From Dicaeum eximium (taxonomy: Eukaryota; Chordata; Aves; Passeriformes; Dicaeidae): a DNA stretch of 64,000 nt. The notes under the pieces were generated by a model that was given only the letters and a program-made list of their open reading frames with translations, was not told the origin of the DNA and made no database searches. A program made the position numbers and the translations under genes. Position 1 is the stretch's first letter. Each line of letters starts with the position of its first letter. The DNA is taken from contig VWZP01007918.1 in NCBI GenBank assembly GCA_013396995.1, positions 62,001 through 126,000 of the forward strand, in the 5' to 3' direction. Positions 12,701-27,465 of the stretch are shown here, piece by piece.

Positions 12701-15182
12701 GTGGAGAGGAGAGCTGTGCAAAGCTCTCAAAACACAGCCTGTAACTACTTTCTGCCATTCCCTTTGTTTCAGGCTGCAACAGTACAGAACACAATCCATT
12801 CGATTCTGATGGAAATGGTCAAGGTGAGGCTAATCATGATGAAGAGCTGAGCACTCTCCCATGTTCTGCATCCTCCATGGATCAGGCCAGTCACATGTAC
12901 AAACTCCAGGAAGGGTTTGTACCATGTGCTGCTCCCGTTTGCCTTGTGAGCTCTGCCAAGTTCTCCTCCTGGGGCACTGCTTGGTTCCTGCAGGCTGGGC
13001 AAAGCCCAGCATGGACAGCAAGCTCAAACAGCAATGCTGCAGCTGAAGCAGAAGCCCACTCTGCAGCAGACACAGACATAACCTGTACTTGAATAAAATT
13101 GAATAGTTTATGGTCTCTCAAAGACTTAAAGCAATGCCAGGTACCTGATCTATGGGAACACATCAGGAACATCCATTTAAAGGCCCATCCTAATTTCTCA
13201 CTCATTCCTTAATGCATCTCCTCTCAGTTTACCCACCCACTCTCTCAGAAGATTTACCAGCTCAGGTATCCCTAACAAACCTCTGATGGTGACTTGAAGT
13301 GGACAAATCCTGCAAAATAAAACCACATGAAATTGCTGTCATTTGCCATTGATGCAAGCACTGAAGTCATGAATATCTGGAGTTTTCTGTTTCTAACTGC
13401 AGATGATGTATGTACAGAGGAAGGATGCTCTTGTAGCTACAACTCAGGAAACTGCATTAAGTAACAGATTATCTGGATTCTATTTTATTTCCTATGTGCA
13501 AAACCAAACCATACAGAAAGACAAAGAAAACACATACTTAGGGTGTGCCTCAGTCACCCTACAAGAAAACAAACATCATTCCTGTAGCCAGCAGGTCACG
13601 TTAGGAGCTTAAGGAGTTCACAGGCACAAAGGACTGGGGTCTTAAGTATTAAGAAGTTTTTAATTCTGAAAACTCATTAATTAACCTAAAACATATGAGA
13701 CATGTGGGCCCTCCTTTGTAAGTGCACTTGTGTGAGCTGCCCATTTGAGGGCTGCAGCCAAGCATGGACCTGAATACTGTGGGTTTGGAAGGGTGTGTGG
13801 CAAGATAAGCACCTGAGACAGCTTGCACTGCTCCCAAGACAGGGCTGAAATCTCACTGTGAGTTCAGAAACTGGGGGAAGATATATGGGAAAGAGCAACA
13901 GGAAGGACACTGAATGTCAATGCTCTGCAAGAGGCCCAATTTGGTGATAGCATGTCCAAGGTGAGCTCCAACAGCCTTGAGAAATGCTGCTCTTCTGAGT
14001 CCAGCTGAGAGCATTCCTCCAGTGACTCCCCAGTCAATGTTTACGTATTCTGTTGCTCACATGCAAATAACATTAATCAGCTGCCTTTTAAAGTACTGAT
14101 AAATGGGCAACCTTTGGAAAGTTTTACAGTTTCCCAGTAAAGCCACACGCAGTATCAGGAATGTGGTTCGTCACATTGATATAGCACAGGGTAGGAGAGA
14201 ATATGTCCCAGTTTCACAAATCACAAGGAAGTAGCTGCTCTGCTCTCTTCTCTTCCTTTCTGAAAATATAAGGAGCACCAAAAAATAAAGAGAAAGTAGT
14301 CTAATAAAGTAGTGTTAGCACAGAATCAAAAACATTTACTTCTGTGATTCGTCAGATGATTAATTATTGCTTCAATGGAGCCTTAAAATATATTTTAACT
14401 TGCACTCATTTACAAAATGAAAAGCAAGTGAAAGGCCTTATTTTAGAGTTACCCCTGGCAGTCAGAAAAGGTCTGGGAAAAAGCAGCACTTTTTACTCCA
14501 CAGATTATGCTCCATTGATACTGAGCTACCTCCCCAGCCTAGATCCGTAATAAAAAAATCATTACTCTTCCCAGATCTAAGATGGTAACTCAGGGTTGGA
14601 AGCAAGATCTGGAGGCTAGTCTACCTTTTTTTGTTTGTTTGCATCCCCTTGAGTAAAATTTTGCAAAATAAATTATGGAAATTTCAGCAAATCCTGAAAG
14701 CACAGGGAAGCTGTGCAGCCTCCAGGAGGGAAGGTGTGCCCTCCCTCTTCCCAGCATGCCTGAAGCTGCAAAGGTCTCTTGGGGTTGCTAGCAAGCCTCA
14801 AGCTGCTTTCCTCTCCTCTGGGTTATCCCTGGTGTTAATAATGCCAGAAAGGATCTCCATCTTGCCATGACCTGGAGCTGCAGGCTTTATTCTGCTTCCC
14901 AGCCTTCAAGCAAATTATGTTTTGCCCCTTTAAAATATTTTCCAGTCAGATCTCGAGGTACTTTGCAAAACTGAAATAATAAAACACGGATCTTGATAAT
15001 GCAAGCTGGCAACTGTATCACCTGGGCTGAGAAGGAAATGAAGGAAACCCAGCCTTCAGTCCTGGCAGGATTTTGAAAGTGTAGGAGCAAGGGAAGATCC
15101 CTGAGCTTGTAACAAGTATCTGCAGCAGACTGTAGGGAACAGACCCCTTCCCTTTAGTAGCAGAAATATAACCAAGATAGCA

Positions 15183-15363
15183 GAGAATCAGGGAGTCATC
15201 ATGGTTGGAAAAGACTTGCAAGATCAAGTCCAGTCCTTGACCAAACACCACCAGGTCAACTCAACCACATCATTAAAATGTCACCTAAAATAATTTCTTG
15301 AAAATCATTTCTTGAACAGTTCCAGGGATGGTGATCCACACATGCTGACATAGCGCTTTCCCA
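15183..15363 (-). mobile_element. Older CR1 LINE 3' fragment of a different subfamily
   Basis: The segment begins gaatcagggagtcatcatggttggaaaagact and follows the plan of the CR1 group whose antisense reads ggttggaaaagac, aagatcaagtccag, ccagggatggtga. It is more diverged than the copies at 6.1 or 48.8 kb and contains an internal duplication (atttcttgaaaatcatttcttgaa). Orientation minus. Confidence 0.8.
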
Positions 15364-18300
15364 CATACAGTTCTCAAAAAATGCAGACAATTTCAGTCAG
15401 ATTTCAGAAATGCAGAAAGCAAGGCATAACAAAATTAATCAGAGCCACCAAAAAATAAATTAAATCAAAAGTCAACTATGCAGCAGCAGCGTCTGAGGCC
15501 CAAAGAATAACTTGCAGAAGCTGCCAAAAAGCTGAAGGAAGAGTTGAGACCCAGCATCAGTGCATTAGTCCTGAACCTCACCTTGAGTTTAGTATTACAG
15601 TCAGATCAGGTCAGCGCTGGGCAAAGACACACTGCTCCTCTGGCAAGGCTCACACAGACACATTTGAAAAATAAAGTGTGTGCACTTCAGGAACATAAAA
15701 ATGCTTTATGGAATCCTATTTTTAACACTAAATGTCACAATGAACTATGGGAAAATCTAAAATTACAGCAGGAAACAGAAGAAAAAGCTCAGTTGACCTG
15801 AGCCCAGGGATTTTTCAGAGGTGCAACTGCAGAGGATCACAAGAGCCCTGGGGCTCTCACAGCTGCTGTTGAGGGAGCACATTCTTCACACTCTTCTGGA
15901 GCAAAACAAACAGATCCTGGCCATGCTGCTGGCAAAACAAAAGGAGGCTGGGAATTCACAAGTTCTTGCGTGCACCTGCAAGGATATTTGACAAAAGTGA
16001 ACTCACTAGATCCTGTTATTGTTGACATTACATCTGCCACAGGGAGCTACTCAGAAGTCACACAGCAGTATCAGGGTGTTCAACTGAGGCAGCACAACTG
16101 CAAGTCCACCCAGGCCTTCCCTGCACCCATATTTTTCTCTATCTGTTGTCACCCTTGCAGGAGGCAGAAGCAAACATCTCCTCCCAGTGCTTTCCCAAGT
16201 CCACTGACTACCTTAGGATGTCAGAGTGCCTTGGATGTGGAACTTTTAAACACCCAAGGCCAGGCAGACAAATCCTGCCTAGTATCTGACACAATGCCAA
16301 CTCTCATTGTGATGAGGATATCCAGAGGGAGTCTTTGGATTTAGCAGTTTGCTTCTCCTCATGATCTCCAGAGCCTCTAACTGTTGGCTATGCCTGTAAC
16401 AGGTTTCTCAAGCACCTTCAGAGACCCATCCTCAGCAAACAGTCCTGCAGCAAACAGATTTCACTTTCAGTTAAATTATGTTCCAAAAGCCCAATGAAGC
16501 AAACAAAACAGGTGGCATCCCTCCTCCTCTCATCCCCATCTGCACCACAGGACACTGGACCCCCCAGCAGAAGAGGGCCAGGCAAGTCTGTAATGTGGAT
16601 GGGCACAGCTCCCACCAAATTTCAGACACTTTGAATTCAACTGTGGCTTGAGCATCTTGTAATTTTTACAGCCTTTAACTCTGGGCACCTAAAGAAAGAA
16701 GATCTGAAGCTCTATAAATAGTGTTTGCTAAAAATACTTCTTTGGAGACATCCCTCACCAAATAGGTGCCAAAACTTCAAAGGCTGAATTATCATGTTGA
16801 AATATTTGAAGTGCAAGTTGTTATGATTCTTGTGAGGCATGGCTGGCAGGCAGAGATGGCATCTTTCAGCTCCAAGACCTGATCCAGGCAGTGACTGGAA
16901 ATAGCTCTTTGGTGGCTTACGTGAAATGAGTCAAGGGATCTCAGTCCAGCTCTCAGCAAATTAGGAACCACATCACAAAAGCATCTGTAAGAGTCACTTC
17001 CTTTGTTGATACCATTCTTAAGGCCAAGGACTGAATAAGGTAGGGAAAAAGAATTATCCTCCCTCAAAATAGCAGTCTCCTTCAAAACACAATTTGCTTT
17101 TATCCAGCATCTTTTGTGAAAGCATCCCAGTGCATTTGTACTAAATATGAACTAATCTAAGTATTCCTTCAAGTAACACATGAAACCCAACACTTTACCA
17201 GTAGTAAAGCCCAAAACCTGCTGTCTTCCAACATGCAAAAGGAGAGCAGGAATATTCCCACCCCACGTTCTAAGTGCATTTCTTTCTGGAACCAACAACA
17301 GTTTCAGAGCTCTCAAGCATTTTTCTTTAAGAAAATTTAGCACACAAACAGAGGTTCCCGTGGAACCAACCACTTCATTTCAAAGAAATCAATCGTTAGT
17401 TGTATTTGTCTTGTATCTTACCAGTAAAAGGGCATGAAGCAAGCCATCCAAATTTAGAAAACTAAGTAACAATATTTCAGACTCTGCCTTAAGGAAACTA
17501 AGCAATTTTAGCTGGATGTGTCTCAATTCTGAGCAATAGCTTTGAATGCATCAGTTGATTCCATTAATTACCGGGAACTTTTTGCATTAGGATGGCACGA
17601 GGTAACTGAATCTAATCACACAATATCAGGGGATTGGTGCTGCTCAGTAAATTCAGAGATGCCAAGTTGAGCAAGAAGAATGTGTTTCATTGAGAGATGA
17701 AAGCCTTCTGAATTTTGGTGCTTTGTAAACAGCTGCTAAACTGATTGAACGATGCCTGTGAAGTACACAGGGTCAAATGTGGTCAGTACCTCAAAGAGTA
17801 CCACGTTTCAATATTGAAAAAGCACTCGTGAAAAACATCTCAGCACACTTGTATCTGCCTAGCACTTCAAAAAATGTCCTAACTATCCACAACAGAGGCA
17901 GCATTATTCTTTGTCAGTCCCCTCTCCCTCAAAGCTGATGAGAATTATGCCACCAAATTCAGTATGGGCAGTAGATTTATCAAAAAAAAGAGGCTTCTTG
18001 GTAAGAATTAGCATTGACTGAGGTACCAAAGGAAATCAAGAATTACAAAAAATTCTTAGGCATTTATTTTATTCACATATTAGTCAGTGCCATTGATCTG
18101 GAAAGCCACTGGAATACATTCAGTAAAGCTTCCTTAGCTAAATTTTATTGCACTAAAGACCCTACAGGCAGGGTCAAGTACAAACTACATTCCTGATCTA
18201 TCCAAGGAAGGGAAAACTGAAAAGAACAGCAAAGGCAGGTCCTTGCTATAGCACAGAACAGAAAGCTCCTGTTTCCCCTGCCTTGATGGAAATAAATCCT

Positions 18301-21300
18301 TGCAGCCCACTCGTGTAAGTGACTTCATCTTGTAAAATAGGTGCTTTGCTGACAAGATCATCCCCACCCCTGAACAGAAGGAAGCTGCACCCAAAGCACC
18401 AATTCAGATGTTCCAGACAGGAGTCTGGCCTTCCATCCAAGACAAATATGGAGCCTGAGCTACATTGCTCCTACTGGGGGTTTACCAGTTTGCAATATCT
18501 GAGGAGGATTTACCTTAGGATTCCAGGAGAAGGGGGGTGGCTGGCCCTTAATGAACCAATCTTTGTGGAAAAACCCCACCTTGCCTTGGCACACAAGTGA
18601 GGGAGGGAAAGCACTTGGATTCCACACTGACTTCAGAAACTCTCATCCTGCAACTGCATTCTCCAGCTGCACACAGGCAGATGCAGATTCACTCTCCCTA
18701 ATGTCCTAAGTAAGGCTAGAGAAGCTTTTATCTTCTCAGTCTGTACATCTTTAAAGGTGACATGACCGATGAGGAGCACTTCAGCAAAAGAACCAAGGAA
18801 ATACATTTATGCTCTGGTTCTCAGACTGAGAAAATCACAGGCATAGAGAAATAAGACAGACACTGTCAGGACTCATTTCAAAAATTAGCTTCTACAAGGA
18901 AAAAATACTAATAACACTAACAGCTTTCAGTTCCTTGGATGTTTTTTCTTAAGGCAAAACAATATCAGCAAAGTTCTCATTGTAATTCTTCTCTTGCAGC
19001 CCTTGCTCCCCAAGCAGCACAAGCTCATTCCGTGCCTGGGGGTCAACACCTGAAACTGGACTGAACCATAAATAAAACTGAAATTGACTTTCTAAATATT
19101 GCTGCTTGTTTAACAAAAAAGGCAGAGAGAAATTTAGCTAAAACTACTTATCTTTATTACAGTATAACAATTTCCCCCCCAGTTACTTCATAATTACTTC
19201 CTTTTGCTTTTTTGACTTTCCACTATGATTTCAATCCTTTCAAATGCAGTGATCCAAAGTACACATTAAAAAAGTTATGTGTATCCATTGGTCATTCCCT
19301 AAAAGTTCCTTTTGACTGTAAAGATTATTTTACAGAGCAGAATGTTATTTTGCTTATTTGAAAATAAAAAGGAGAAGTGTATTTCTTCTTTGTGCCCTCA
19401 CAAAGGCCAGAGTTTTGCATCTTACTGAGGACCAAAGGTGAAGGCAGCAGTATTTTTGGCAGGCTCCAAGGAACCTCTTTGTAGCAGAGGTGCTCAGCAA
19501 AGTTATTCTGTCAGCAGCCAGGCTGCAGCACAAGCTGTGAGCAGCAGCTTCAGTCAGCACTGTAGGTCAGTATCTATTCAGACAAGAAATTCTCTCTTCC
19601 CTGGTTTTGGTGATACGATGTTTATCTCTTTCTCCTGAACTCTGAAAGGGATTTGCTCTTTCTTTTTTCATGTGCCACTACAGAAGTGGCTTACGTGTGT
19701 GCGAGCAAAAGCCAACAGTTCATGTGAATCAGGTGCCCTCTGGGATTAAATGGGACTTAAAGGTATCCAAGTGTGAGCCTAAGACTCTGGAGTTATGAAT
19801 GAACCCCACCTGCCAGAGACAATGCTTACAATGCTTTCAGCCTGACCTGGGAGCAGGGAACAGGGCAGGTTGTACTCAGATGACTCCTGAAAAACCAAGT
19901 GGAAAGTTCCTTTAGGTCACTCTACAGCAGCATCAGCACCACGGATCCTCATGGAAGGAGCTGGATTAGAGCTGAAATACATTAACTTAAATATCCACAT
20001 ATTGGTCAAGCCCACTGACACAGCCATGGCCTGAAATCCTCTGCATTGATCATATCAGTATGGCATTCATCTCACTCCTCACTGTGACAAAGCCCAGAGC
20101 AAGACTTTGACAAAGACAAGAGCACACAAGGAATCATCATTCCTGTCACAAGAAACTTTCATACAAGTTCACTCGCATCTAAATTCCATGCCAGGTACAA
20201 CCAACCCCTTGGAAGGGGGATTTACCTGCTCAAACTGAAGGGCTGGTAAACACATTCTAATCCTCACCTGGACACCCCCATCCTTCCATATATGACCACC
20301 CCACCAGCACGGCTGGAATCCAAGGATTGATCCCACAGAGTTGTTCTCCTGTAACACTACCATAGCTAGCTGGCCTCAAATATTGCAGATAGCTTTGCAC
20401 CTGGGGCTCACAGTGACTTCAGTGTGTTCCTTCCTGTTGAAGGAATGGATGAATGTTGCCTGCAAACACTGTTAATTACTGAGAACTAGAGCAGTCAAGA
20501 ACTGGTGCTATGTAAGAAAGGTAAAAAATGTTCCAATTTCTTTGAAGACTTGCCAGCAAAGCTTCACAATTTAAAGAATTCCACTTTGTTCTTTTCCATT
20601 TATCACTGGCTCGTGGGAAAAAAAAAAGACAAGGAGAAAAGAGAAGAAAAATATTTAAGAGGCAGAAGAATCCTCTTCTGTATTCCCTTCATCTTCCAAA
20701 CAACTGGTATTGTTCTTCCAGATCTCCTTCTCAATCTTTCTGCTATTCAGTCTCTTACCTGAAACTACTACTGAAGATGCTCCTTCCTACTACCACAGCT
20801 CATCATAACTCAGTGATTTCCAACCTCTGCTCCAGAGGGGTGGGAGGTGGATGATGGGCTGAGAATGTGTCGTGCCTTGACAGCAGTCTGGGGTTCACTG
20901 GACTTGGGAACCACAGCTTCAACCTCTGTTGCTTGTTGTCATTTTCTCCAACTTCACTTTGATTTCACAAAGAATAACCAACTTACAGGGGATTATTCCA
21001 GGTGTTCTCAACATAGTTGTTGTGGTTTTTTGTTTGGGTTTTATTTTAAAGAAGGAAAAAGAAAGAAAAGTTTTTGATTGCTACTTAGCCAATTGAGAAA
21101 TGAGGTCACCATATCCAGACTACAAGTGGCCTAAGATGCTCAAGTGATACAGACTTTATATGATCTCTCCTTCTCTGTTAAATTAAACACAGAGCAGGAG
21201 TGTCCATACAATAATTAACCATAAGAGGAACCCTCTAATACACTTGAACATAAAGTGGCCATTTATATTCTTTGCTCACAAGAGATTTGAGAGATGAATT

Positions 21301-21890
21301 CATGAAGAACTCCTGTTTTAATAAACTTTGATTCTCTGCCCTTAGTCACTACTTCCTAAGACTACCTATGGCTGTGAAGATTGGGAAAGTACTAAACACT
21401 CAGACCTTACTAGAAATTGTGGTTACAATATCATCGGGGTTGGTTGGTTTGTTTCTCTCCTCTCCCCCCAATAAACCTGAATATTAATATTTCCTTTCCT
21501 ACAGCGTTCATGGAAATCGAGATACATACTGTAACTAATTTCATGAAGTGAAGGAAATAAATTAAACTATCAGCAGACAGATTAGTTTAGCAAGAGAAAT
21601 TTTCTTTAGGCACAGTAAAACTTTTGATCTACACAAGTGAAATACAGCAAGTCAGTCAAAGAAGAGCCACTCACCTGTTCAACCAGAGCTCTTCATCACT
21701 TTAGTGGAACCGACCAAGCACAAACAAAACCAACAGACACCAGTGACAAAGATGCATGTTAATGACACCAGAAATTATAAAATTCCTTTCTTTCACCTTG
21801 TCTTGAAAGTTGGAATTTGCTGTGATGCACTTGACTGCCTTCCAAGACACGCAACTATAGGATCTGCACCACAAAGCAATCTTACTTCAG

Positions 21891-22287
21891 AGAATCACAG
21901 ACTGGTTGGGGTTGGAAGGGACCTTAAAGAACATCCAATTCCAGCCCCCTGCCATGGGCAGGGACACCTTCCACTGTCCCAGCTTGCTCCAAGCCCCGTC
22001 CAACCTGCCTCTGCACACTTCCAGGGATGGAGCAGCCACAGCTGCTCTCGGCAACCTGTGCCAGGGCCTCACCACCCTCACAGGGAACAATTTCTTCCTG
22101 ATGTCCAACCTAAACCTGCTCTCTGTCAGTGTGAAGCCATTCCCCGCTGTCCTGTCACTCCAGGCCCTTGTCCAGAGTCTCTCTCCATCTCTCCTGTGGG
22201 CTCCCTTCAGGCACTGGAAGGGACAATGAGGTCACTCCAAAGCCTTCTCCTCTCCAGGCTGAACAACCCCAATTCTCCCAACCTTTT
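21891..22287 (-). mobile_element. CR1 LINE 3' fragment
   Basis: Begins agaatcacagactggttgggg and runs through the same block order as the other young copies, ending near ctgaacaaccccaattctccc. It is 5'-truncated, on the minus strand and in the sense of STK38L. The 265-codon open frame covering it (21,704-22,501) is repeat read-through plus flank. Confidence 0.95.
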
Positions 22288-25200
22288 AAACTGCCTTGCT
22301 AAGTCTCACCAAGAGTATTTGCTACACCAGAGTTTGATAAGCAACAGCCATTACTCCACTGAATGGGAATGTGCTTCAACAGCTGCCTGGTACCTGTCTG
22401 TACCAGCCACAGCTCTCACTGCTGAATCACTGCGTCCCACAGAGAACCTCCTATGCAGAACACAAAATTCCCTCATAGTTCCAGATTTTACAGCTCATTA
22501 AATTATATTTTTAATTACTGTTAAACAGGCTTCATTCTACATATCCAGTTGCTACTGTTTGAAGAAACAGGTAGTCCCAATAAATCCTTACCTTGTGATT
22601 AAATTTGTTCTCCTTTCCTGCTCTGAGAACACCACACAGCACAGAACAGAGGAATCTTTAACTTCAAGAAACAACAGCTGTCTTTAAACAATGCAGTGCA
22701 ATGCTTTTGTCTGGGGAGCTACTGATGTAAGCTTTCCTCTTCATACAGGACTCAGCAGGCTAAAAATTAGTGACATTTTAAGTGGAACAATTCTTTCATC
22801 ATCAGGCTGATATTTGGCTGCCATTCTGGTTACCTCCCTTACAAGGCACCAGCAAGAGGGAAGGGCAGGGAACACATTATGCAACTATTCATTGTAAAAA
22901 GTAATTAAAACAAATTTTAAGAAATGTTTATAATGAACACTTTTCCAATATACAAAAGGAGCATGATGCCATTGGTCTAACGTCTGCCATTTCTACTGGG
23001 CTAATCTGGGAAAAGGGAATTTCTCCTGAAAAAAAAGGTTTTCCTCAATTTTTGTGGGAAAGAGTGGAACACTGAAAGCTGTGAACTGCCCTAGCCTTCT
23101 CCAGAGTCTGGCTCAAATCTAGCTAATCAGCCAAAGAGGCAGCTCTGCACTGGGTAATGGAGGGGCAAGACTAGGACACCTGCATCCTGCCCCCTCCTCT
23201 GTGCACAGGTGTGATCCATGATCCATGGAAATCTAAGACATCAAATTCCAAGTTCAGCTTCAAACAAGGGTGAGGGGGTTCTGTGGTGAAGCCATCCACA
23301 TCTTGGCTGGTTTGTATACAACTGCCCTCCTGCAGACAAGGAAATATCCTTTGGAATTTACCTATCAGTTCAGCTGTAAGTAGGTTTTTACTAATGAAGT
23401 CATAAAAACACTGAGACTTTCTACCTTTCTACCCACAGAACAGACTCCAGAGTCTCCAAAGTGGCAGTGATATGGCAGGAAGAGGCCCCCCACCTGTCCT
23501 TTGGGGGTTCTCAGTGATCCTGGAGGAAGTTCATGGCACAGCACAAGTGTGCCAAGAATCAGTCTGCCTCTCCTGCACCAGGGACATGGAGCCTGCACCA
23601 CAGCAGAGCCCCTGAGCACACACAGCTCCCCACTCGTGACAAGCTGTTCCTGCCAAGCCCCTTTCCTGTGCTGCCTCTGCCTTCAGCAGCATTCAGGGCA
23701 GTCAGGTGTCCTACTCAAGTGGTGACTTTCATTCCCTCCTCGTCCCCTGGTTATGGGAATGCAAGTTAAGACTACTGCCCCTTCCACACAGTCCTGCTGT
23801 GGAAGCTGAGTGTCTTTGCAACTCCTACATTTGGTGCTGGGTTTTGTTTTCCTACTAGGAGACTTAATTGCTAAAATACCTTGGCACATGTTATAAATGC
23901 AGTACTTAATATCACATTACACACGGTGCTCTCAGAATTGTAAACAGCTCTCTTTATTACACGGAGTAGAAAAAGGTTTCACAACCTTTCATCTGGTCAA
24001 AGACAAGAAAAAGATTTTTTGTTTCCCCTTCTGTGGAAGGAAATTTAACACATTCCAATATGCCAAGGTCTTTGCTAAGACTGGAGCTCCTCTACAGCAT
24101 GTCAGTGATCACAGGCTCAAACTCTGGAACATAAGAGACATAGCTAAAGTAAGTTGCAATACAGTAAATACTCTTCCTCTCCCGTACAAATTCGAGTTAT
24201 CCCTTTACTTCCTCCCTCCCATTCATTCTGTCACCTTTGATAAACTCCATCTGTTTGCACAACCTGCACACACCAAACTATTGCTTCATCTTGGCTGTTC
24301 CATGTTACTAAAAGGTGAACATTTGATTCCCTTTTTACTACTTCAGGACATTCTCACTCTTGTGAAATCCCATAAACCCAGGCTACCATTTTAATCAACC
24401 ACTGCTCCTTTTCCTAGTAAAAACATATAGACAACTGTTCCTTAGACAATCAAAATCCCATAGAGGTAGTCTTCAAAATTCTAGGTCTCTCTTTTCTTCA
24501 CATTCTGATCAGCTGTAAGTCTCACAAAACCATGGGTCAGCTAACCAATTTGCAAGTTTATAGGTATAAATATTAAAGGCATACAACACAAACTAAGTTT
24601 CAAGTCTACAGTTCAAACCAGAATATAAAATCCAACCTAACTTAGCAAGAAATCACAAAATTAGATATTTGAAGCATAAAAATTAATATTCTTTCCTGGT
24701 CCATAATTTTCCTTTGCTTTTTTCATCTATAAGAAATATTTATTGAGATATCAATGCATGCCTTACAAGATTAGCTGATTTCACAAGTAAGGCAGTATTA
24801 ACTATGACAACTGCCCATCTTAATGCTTCCCATACTGATCAAATTATTTATGACAAGGAAACAGTTTTTCTTGATCATTTGTTTCTTCCCCTACTTCCTG
24901 TTTTGTTTTCTATTATTTAGAGGAAAATGTTCTATTACTTCCCCACACAAATACCGGAACAGTGGGACTGCCAGAAGTTATTCTGTAGTTTTAAACTACA
25001 GACTTGCAGGATTTTCTGTACCAATCAAATTATAGTCTGCTCTGCTCCATTTGACAACTAATTTCTGAGTCTTCAAGACAAGACTCCACCACCTTAAATA
25101 CAGTTCACTATTTAAATTCATAGCACGAAATAAATAACTCTTGCTTGAGCTCCTACCCCACAATATTAAATTGGCTCACCCCAGTATAACAACCCTTTGC

Positions 25201-26925
25201 ACAACAAAAGCTGTTATTTAATCACCAGACTTTGAAAGATTCTGAACCAACCCATCTCAAAAATTAGACTCCAGTTATTTATCAAACCCATATTTTCAAG
25301 CCCCAGCAATGCAATTACCACCAGTGGCAGGCCTGCCCTAAGTGCAGCTGTAAGTCGAAATGAGCAACAAGAGGAGATTAAATGATTTTGTGGACAATTG
25401 TATGTCTGATTTATGTCAACTGCCATTACCCTAAGACACAAAGCCTCTTTCTGGGAGACTAAAAGCAAACCATTTACCATATAATATCAGCTTAGCAGAC
25501 TTTGTGCTGATGAATACTGCATTCAGAGAAGCTATTCTTTTCATTGCAATTTCCATGTTTACCCTGCATCTCCTGGAACAAAAATATCAAAGTTTATCAA
25601 CTGGCTTCACATTTTAACTAAAGCTCAGCTTAAACTTGGTGGGAAGAACAACATTTTTATTGGACTAAACATGGACTGAACAAAAACTGAATCTGTAGGG
25701 AGAAGATAAGCTTTGAAAGCAAGACAAACCCACTGCCTGGACAGATCCAGTGGACACAGTGACTAAGCTCCTTGTGGTCACCACAGGATTCAAGAGCCAA
25801 CCCAAACTACAGCAGTAACCTAAATGATTAAAAAACTCCTACCCACCACTTCAACTTCAGGGGCAAAAAGACAGATGAGCCAAGGGAGACTACACAGAAC
25901 TCCTGAGAAAGAAGAGGGAAGCAAATCTCAGCCACAGGCAGTGTGCATCACTGAGCTCCAGTGTGACATCTCATATTGTTCCAATCCAGGACAGCCCCAC
26001 CAGGGACTCCACTGCAGATCAGATCACCTAAGGCCAGCTCACACAAGCAGGTCCACAACAGATCATCTGAGAAATCCAAAATTTCTCTTCTCCTGGGAGC
26101 ATTCCCTCACCAAAGCATAGGCCTGCTCCAAGTCCACTGCAAGTTAACCATGGGTGGATTTGCTGTTTGTTTTTTTTAAAACCAGACTAACTTTCTGGAA
26201 AAAAAAAAGGGCAGAAAGAAATAAAGCATGATACCTGTCCTCTGTAAATATTTGCTTCTGAATTCTGCTTAGCTAGTGGCTTGGGATTTGTTTTCCCCTG
26301 AACTGTTTGAGAAATATACGTTTAGAATTTTTTTTACCTCTGTTAAGCAAAAATATTTAAATTGAACATACAGTACACCATGTACATTATGAAAAACAAA
26401 TGAGTTCACAGAGCTACGCAAATTTGACTTTTCCTACCCAGGAATTTCTTAACAAAGCCAGGAAAACATGTCTACATATGGCACAGAAGGTAAAACTGCA
26501 GCAATTCTGTTAGAAACAGTAACAGATTTCTCACATGCAATGAGGGTGCCCACTGATCATCGCCTCTCAGGTCAACAGCCTGTGGGCTCCTATTTCTTTT
26601 CACCCTTCAGAGTAAAATTAAAGCTGATATTGTTTTATTCCTGAAGGATGAGGAACGAAAACAATTTTTCAGATTCCCGTGTATATTCAGGCATCTTTTA
26701 TGGAGCAGGCACAACAACTTAGCAAGATTTATTAGCGTTATAAACACTCATAAACAAGATCCCTCTGCTTTAAGTGACTTTAAAAAAAGTGTAATCAAAA
26801 GACTGAATCAGCACACTTGACAAACCCCAACATCTACAGTCAACAAAAACATCACTGCTCTCCAAAAAGAAGGTAAAAGCAAAACCAGTACATCCCGCTA
26901 AATATCTTAGAGGAAACTTCTCTTT

Positions 26926-26943
26926 AAAAAAAAAAAAAAAAAA
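26926..26943. repeat. Poly-A tract (18 A)
   Basis: The longest mononucleotide run in the window. It lies roughly 530 bases inside intron 1 from the proposed exon 1 donor. Confidence 0.92.
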
Positions 26944-27465
26944 CCAACAAAAATCAAACGTCGGCATAGCTTTTGATTCAGAGGCTACAGCAAGGCTCAT
27001 TTATTCTGAGTCTGGATTTTGCAAGAGGAAGCCAGGTACATCAGCGGAGGCACGCGTGTGAACTCTGCTATTCTAACCCAAGGCGCTCCAAACCAAGCAA
27101 AACAAAACAACTGCGCGACCTCTGTAAGTTCGTAGCATTTAACTTTTACCTGAGTCAATGAGAATTGTCTAAAGACACAGAACACAAGCCGGACAGCCAA
27201 ACCACAGGGGCCTCAATCCCAAACTCCTCCGGCTCCGCAGGAGGGTTGGGATTTGCTCCTCCCGCGAGTAGAAACTTGTGAAGGTTGTGTGCTTTTCTAA
27301 GCGCATTACGGAGATAATTCCGTCCCTTTATTTATTTATTTCTAAAGAGGGCAGGACACCTTTAAGCCCAGAGCCACGTTCTGTAGCACGAGTACACGAG
27401 CAGAGCCCAGCCCTGACCCTCCCGGGGGTGTCCCCTCACGGCCCCGGCCCTGCTCCCCGGCCGGG

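Noticed and set aside
21704..22501. 265-codon open frame, the longest in the window
   Set aside because: Its middle is the CR1 copy at 21,891-22,287 and its flanks have no protein resemblance.
23897..24394. 165-codon open frame
   Set aside because: It has no recognisable domain or conserved motif and lies inside the inferred STK38L intron on the opposite strand.
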